Assembly: GCA_020053155.1 (NCBI GenBank)
Contig: JAGVNS010000022.1
Span: forward strand, 1 to 8,470
Source: Nitrososphaerota archaeon
GTDB taxonomy: Archaea > Iainarchaeota > Iainarchaeia > Iainarchaeales > VGJJ01
Direction of reading: 5' to 3'
DNA length: 8,470 bases
The notes below the pieces were generated by a model. That model did not search any database. It worked only from the letters and a program-made list of their open reading frames with translations, and was not told the DNA's origin. Both the position numbers and the translations under genes were made by a program. Positions within the stretch are counted from its first letter, which is position 1, and each line of letters opens with the position of its first letter. Positions 6,389-8,470 of the stretch are shown here, piece by piece.

Positions 6389-6398
6389 TTTATAAAAG
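6389..6398 (-). promoter_or_regulatory. TATA box of the aIF2-beta operon
   Basis: The minus strand reads CTTTTATAAA, the best TATA match in the window, centred about 27 bases before ATG 6366. Transcription should start at or within a base or two of the start codon. Confidence 0.7.
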
Positions 6399-6416
6399 CC
6401 GTGCGGGGGAGACGCT

Positions 6417-6422
6417 AAAAAA
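6417..6422 (-). terminator. Oligo-T terminator of the OB-fold gene
   Basis: T6 on the minus strand lies five bases after the stop of the OB-fold gene and just upstream of the aIF2-beta promoter. It separates the two transcription units. Confidence 0.45.
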
Positions 6423-6426
6423 GCAT

Positions 6427-6927
6427 TCAGAGGTATTCCCGTTCTATTTTGAGTTGGGCGGCTGGAATGAAATCCGAGTCGGTTTCGGGATGTACTTTTG
6501 AAGTGTTTTCTGCTTGGGTTGGAGGATTTTTTTCAATATTTTTTTTGGGAACAAACGGTTTGAGCCCTTTCAAAGAGGGATTTTCCTTTTCCATTTTTTC
6601 CCATTCAACCCCTGTTTCGCGCTGGCAATACTCATATTCTTCTTTCTCAATTTTTTTTATCCACTTTGCCGCAAGCATGGTGTTCCCGTCCGGCTGAGAA
6701 ACAATGATTCCATATGCTCGAACGAGGTTTCCTTTTTCGAAGAGGGCAATGGTTGATTCGGCGTAGGCATTCCACTCTCCTTTCTCGTCTTTCGCGCGCA
6801 CGATTTGCTCATTCTGGCGGGTTTTGATTTCAACTATTTCCCCGTGCAAGAAGACCGAGTGGTTTACAAAAGGTGTTTGAGGGTAGAGTGCGGGGGAAAA
6901 AGTGAATCGTACGGAATGGGGGGTCAT
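6427..6927 (-). CDS. OB-fold protein, probable nucleic-acid binder; function unknown
   Basis: The 166-residue product has no name I recognise. Residues about 23-95 look like an OB fold: NHSVFLHGEIVEIK, then VRAKDEKGEWNAYA, then GNLVRAYGIIVSQ and a final AAKWIKKI strand, the pattern of tRNA-anticodon/RPA-type OB domains that bind single-stranded nucleic acid. Residues 95-166 are charged and proline-rich, probably helix plus disordered tail. There is no signal peptide or membrane segment. The start is uncertain: ATG 6936 adds three residues, with AGGGA ten bases upstream. ATG 6927 has a TATA-like ATAAAA 27.5 bases upstream, overlapping the stop of the protease gene, and I prefer it slightly. 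It follows the A22 protease gene on the same strand (28 bases), so read-through co-expression is also possible. Confidence 0.8.
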   Translation of the reverse strand: MTPHSVRFTFSPALYPQTPFVNHSVFLHGEIVEIKTRQNEQIVRAKDEKGEWNAYAESTIALFEKGNLVRAYGIIVSQPDGNTMLAAKWIKKIEKEEYEYCQRETGVEWEKMEKENPSLKGLKPFVPKKNIEKNPPTQAENTSKVHPETDSDFIPAAQLKIEREYL

Positions 6928-6950
6928 ACCTCTCATTATTCATTCGTCCC

Positions 6951-6959
6951 TTTTTTATG
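6951..6959 (-). promoter_or_regulatory. Possible TATA element for the OB-fold gene
   Basis: The minus strand reads CATAAAAAA, centred 27-28 bases before ATG 6927. It includes the TAA stop of the protease gene. The match is plain A-richness plus correct spacing, so it is weak. Confidence 0.25.
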
Positions 6960-7791
6960 GGAATGTCCCGGATACGGATAGAATCCCGTACATGAGAATC
7001 ATCAGGCCGACTTGTAATGGCAGTGCCGGCAGGGCCTTTCCCACGTGCTTGCTCCCATAATCCATAGTAAAGGCCAATCCCACAAAGGATGCCGCGAGAA
7101 TGGCGAGAGAGGGAATGGTGGCGTACGGCCAGACCATTCCTCGGCTGAGCGAGTCGTTCAGCACCGAAACGCTAAACACCAATGGCATGACCAAATCCCC
7201 CGTTCCCAATTCGAATTGGTGGTTGGGCGTGGGGAGAGCAAACGTAAATGACAAATTCTTTTTGGCCACAGCCTTTGCCATTGTCACCATGTGTTTGGTT
7301 TTGAATACCGCGATGTAGTCGTATATTCCGAGCAAAATAAGGAAGATAATGACGGGAAAAACGCCGATACTTGAACCCAATAACGCACCCACTCCAACGG
7401 TTGCAACGATGGATGAAATATTTCTCCAGATTAAATACTGGGGCAAAAAGATGCGGATGGTAATGAGTGCAACGGCGAGTAAAAGGGCAAACTCTTCGGG
7501 GATAAACGCAAAAAAAGTGATGAAGGCCGTTATAATCAAGGCCAGCGCTTCCGTTCCCTTCAATACCCAATACAGCACGTTGTCAGGGAGGAACTTGATG
7601 GCCGCGAGGATGAGGATGGTTCCCAGGAGCATGTATCCAAGCAACCCGAGCGAATTGATGGGGTCATTGGGGTCATCGTTGATGATGGTGGGTTGGACGT
7701 CCTGCTGGATAATGGTATACCCCACCCACAACCCCACCAAGTTGACGATGATGAAGTACATGGCCAATTGGAGAATGAGTTGCTTGTCCAT
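6955..7791 (-). CDS. Archaeal presenilin/signal-peptide-peptidase-like intramembrane aspartyl protease (A22)
   Basis: The 278-residue, highly hydrophobic protein is consistent with the nine-helix A22 fold; I can make out hydrophobic segments at about 6-28, 47-68, 72-94, 97-122, 125-140, 143-164, 200-212, 224-242 and 258-274. The two catalytic aspartates are present: YD at Tyr157-Asp158 in LLGIYDYIAVFKTKHMV, and GxGD as GTGD at 196-199 in ELGTGDLVMP. The PAL motif is PALP (255-258). Enzymes of this family cut single-pass membrane proteins within the bilayer; archaeal members have few known natural substrates. ATG 7791 has a TATA-like box centred 27 bases upstream, shared with the divergent gene at 7845. 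The OB-fold gene follows on the same strand after 28 bases. Confidence 0.95.
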   Translation of the reverse strand: MDKQLILQLAMYFIIVNLVGLWVGYTIIQQDVQPTIINDDPNDPINSLGLLGYMLLGTILILAAIKFLPDNVLYWVLKGTEALALIITAFITFFAFIPEEFALLLAVALITIRIFLPQYLIWRNISSIVATVGVGALLGSSIGVFPVIIFLILLGIYDYIAVFKTKHMVTMAKAVAKKNLSFTFALPTPNHQFELGTGDLVMPLVFSVSVLNDSLSRGMVWPYATIPSLAILAASFVGLAFTMDYGSKHVGKALPALPLQVGLMILMYGILSVSGTFP

Positions 7792-7812
7792 TACCCCAGA
7801 ATGCCCTCATTC

Positions 7813-7822
7813 CCTTTTAATG
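7813..7822. promoter_or_regulatory. Shared bidirectional TATA-like element
   Basis: The plus strand reads CCTTTTAATG and the minus strand CATTAAAAGG. The TTAA core (7817-7820) is 26.5 bases from the plus-strand ATG at 7845 and 27.5 from the minus-strand ATG at 7791. No other TATA-like sequence lies at the right distance in the 53-base gap, so one element seems to serve both leaderless genes. Confidence 0.45.
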
Positions 7823-7844
7823 AAAGGGGGTTTTAGTGCATAGT

Positions 7845-8408
7845 ATGGGTTTCAGAAGACAGAAACAAGTCCCTGCGAGTAGACGACCTCATCTGAATCG
7901 AAAAAAAGGAGCGGCGCAGAGGAAAATTTCATCGGCCATTCGCAACGTGCGACAATCAGGATTCCATTCTGGTCGGGGTTATTTTTGGCGAATGACTATT
8001 GGCATGACTGGAGCAGCATTATTTACTTTTTTACTTGCTCATTATGTCGCGAAAAGAATTCATAAGGTTCCTATTGAATCAATACCGACTGTTTCAAATC
8101 CTCATCCTATTGTTGAGGTAAATCCGCGGGAGATAATTCACTTTATTGAAAATACGCCATCTGTGCGTGACCTTGAAGTAGGTTGGCAAGTAATAGGAAC
8201 CAATCCATTAAGAGTACAGCGAACTGATGAGACAAGAGAAAAAACACAAACTAAAATGTATAATAGTGCTCACACAGATTTTCACACCCATCCAATAGCG
8301 GGTTCGCCGCATCCTAAATATATTACTGATCGACTAGTTCGTCAACCAAGTTTTACGGATACTTATAATGCACTAATAGTTAATCTCTTAAATATTGGAA
8401 CATTTTAG
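7845..8408 (+). CDS. Membrane-anchored protein with a putative JAMM/MPN+ metalloprotease-like domain
   Basis: No family is recognised by overall similarity. From Met7845 (187 residues): residues 1-45 are strongly basic (many Arg/Lys), residues about 47-68 (FWRMTIGMTGAALFTFLLAH) form one transmembrane helix, and a soluble part follows. That part contains EVGWQVIG (111-118), HTDFHTHP (143-150) and PSFTD (168-172), in the order of the JAMM zinc-protease motif E...HxHP...SxxD. Candidate residues are Glu111, His147, His149, Ser169 and Asp172. The HxHP-to-Ser gap is 18 residues instead of the usual seven, and the protein stops 15 residues after Asp172, earlier than a full JAMM domain, so activity is unproven. 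GTG 7836, with a G-run five bases upstream, is an alternative start; TATA spacing favours 7845. G+C is about 37%, lower than its neighbours, hinting at transfer or relaxed selection. It diverges from the A22 protease gene. Confidence 0.72.
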   Translation: MGFRRQKQVPASRRPHLNRKKGAAQRKISSAIRNVRQSGFHSGRGYFWRMTIGMTGAALFTFLLAHYVAKRIHKVPIESIPTVSNPHPIVEVNPREIIHFIENTPSVRDLEVGWQVIGTNPLRVQRTDETREKTQTKMYNSAHTDFHTHPIAGSPHPKYITDRLVRQPSFTDTYNALIVNLLNIGTF

Positions 8409-8415
8409 GCAGTGC

Positions 8416-8437
8416 TTTTTTGTTGTCAAATATTTTT
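8416..8437 (+). terminator. T-rich terminator after the membrane-anchored JAMM-like gene
   Basis: T6 (8416-8421) and T5 (8433-8437) lie 8-29 bases after the stop, as in archaeal intrinsic terminators. This supports the stop at 8406-8408 as the real gene end rather than a recent frameshift. The remaining bases to 8470 show no feature. Confidence 0.5.
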
Positions 8438-8470
8438 CTCAAATGATATTGTGCGGCGGGCAGCGTGCGC

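Noticed and set aside
8387..8470. Possible frameshift or stop mutation truncating the JAMM-like gene.
   Set aside because: Read-through past the TAG gives a short Cys/Phe-rich stretch, and the other frames meet stops nearby; oligo-T runs directly follow the stop. A naturally short protein is the simpler reading, though truncation in an ancestor cannot be excluded.
1..8470. CRISPR array, insertion sequence, tRNA or rRNA genes.
   Set aside because: I saw no spaced direct repeats, terminal inverted repeats with a transposase, or structural RNA sequence. Almost all of the window is covered by protein genes.

Overview
The window is archaeal chromosome. The protein set is diagnostic: both subunits of topoisomerase VI, translation factors aIF2-beta and aIF1A, a RIO1 kinase, a two-KH-domain Dim2/Pno1-like ribosome assembly factor, a DUF424 protein, an archaeal presenilin-type (A22) intramembrane protease and an ADP-forming acyl-CoA synthetase alpha-type N-terminus. 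Signals are archaeal too: TATA-like boxes centred about 27 bases upstream of start codons (suggesting leaderless mRNAs), GGTGA/GGAGG ribosome sites inside operons, and oligo-T terminators. G+C is close to 48% in the three 60-base lines I counted in the conserved part. The phylum cannot be fixed by eye; a small-genome (DPANN-type) archaeon such as Diapherotrites or Micrarchaeota is a guess only.

Layout. Positions 1-616 (minus) are the start of an ADP-forming acyl-CoA synthetase, cut by the left edge. Positions 662-4054 (minus) form a compact operon, Dim2/KH -> top6B -> top6A. A plus-strand cupin (4136-4495) runs divergently from the KH gene and overlaps the 3' end of rio1 tail to tail. Positions 4492-6366 (minus) hold aIF2-beta -> DUF424 -> aIF1A, then rio1. 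Positions 6427-7791 (minus) hold a nine-helix-type A22 aspartyl protease followed by an OB-fold protein. A last plus-strand gene (7845-8408) diverges from the protease gene and encodes a membrane-anchored protein. There is no gene-free stretch above 300 bases; the longest gap between genes is 81 bases (4055-4135).

How the parts fit. The central block is core information processing: start-site selection (aIF1A, aIF2-beta), small-subunit maturation (RIO1, Dim2/KH) and DNA topology (Top6A/B). From memory, an aIF1A-RIO1-KH-Top6 gene string recurs in archaea; here the cupin is wedged between rio1 and the KH gene on the other strand.

The most interesting part is the right end. The last gene has about 37% G+C and no obvious named family, but its C-terminal half carries a plausible JAMM/MPN+ metalloprotease signature (Glu in EVGWQVIG, then HTHP, then PSFTD) behind a basic N-terminus and one transmembrane helix. 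It shares what looks like a single, almost perfectly centred TATA element with the divergent A22 protease gene, so the two could be a co-regulated membrane proteolysis pair. That link is inference and needs the checks listed.
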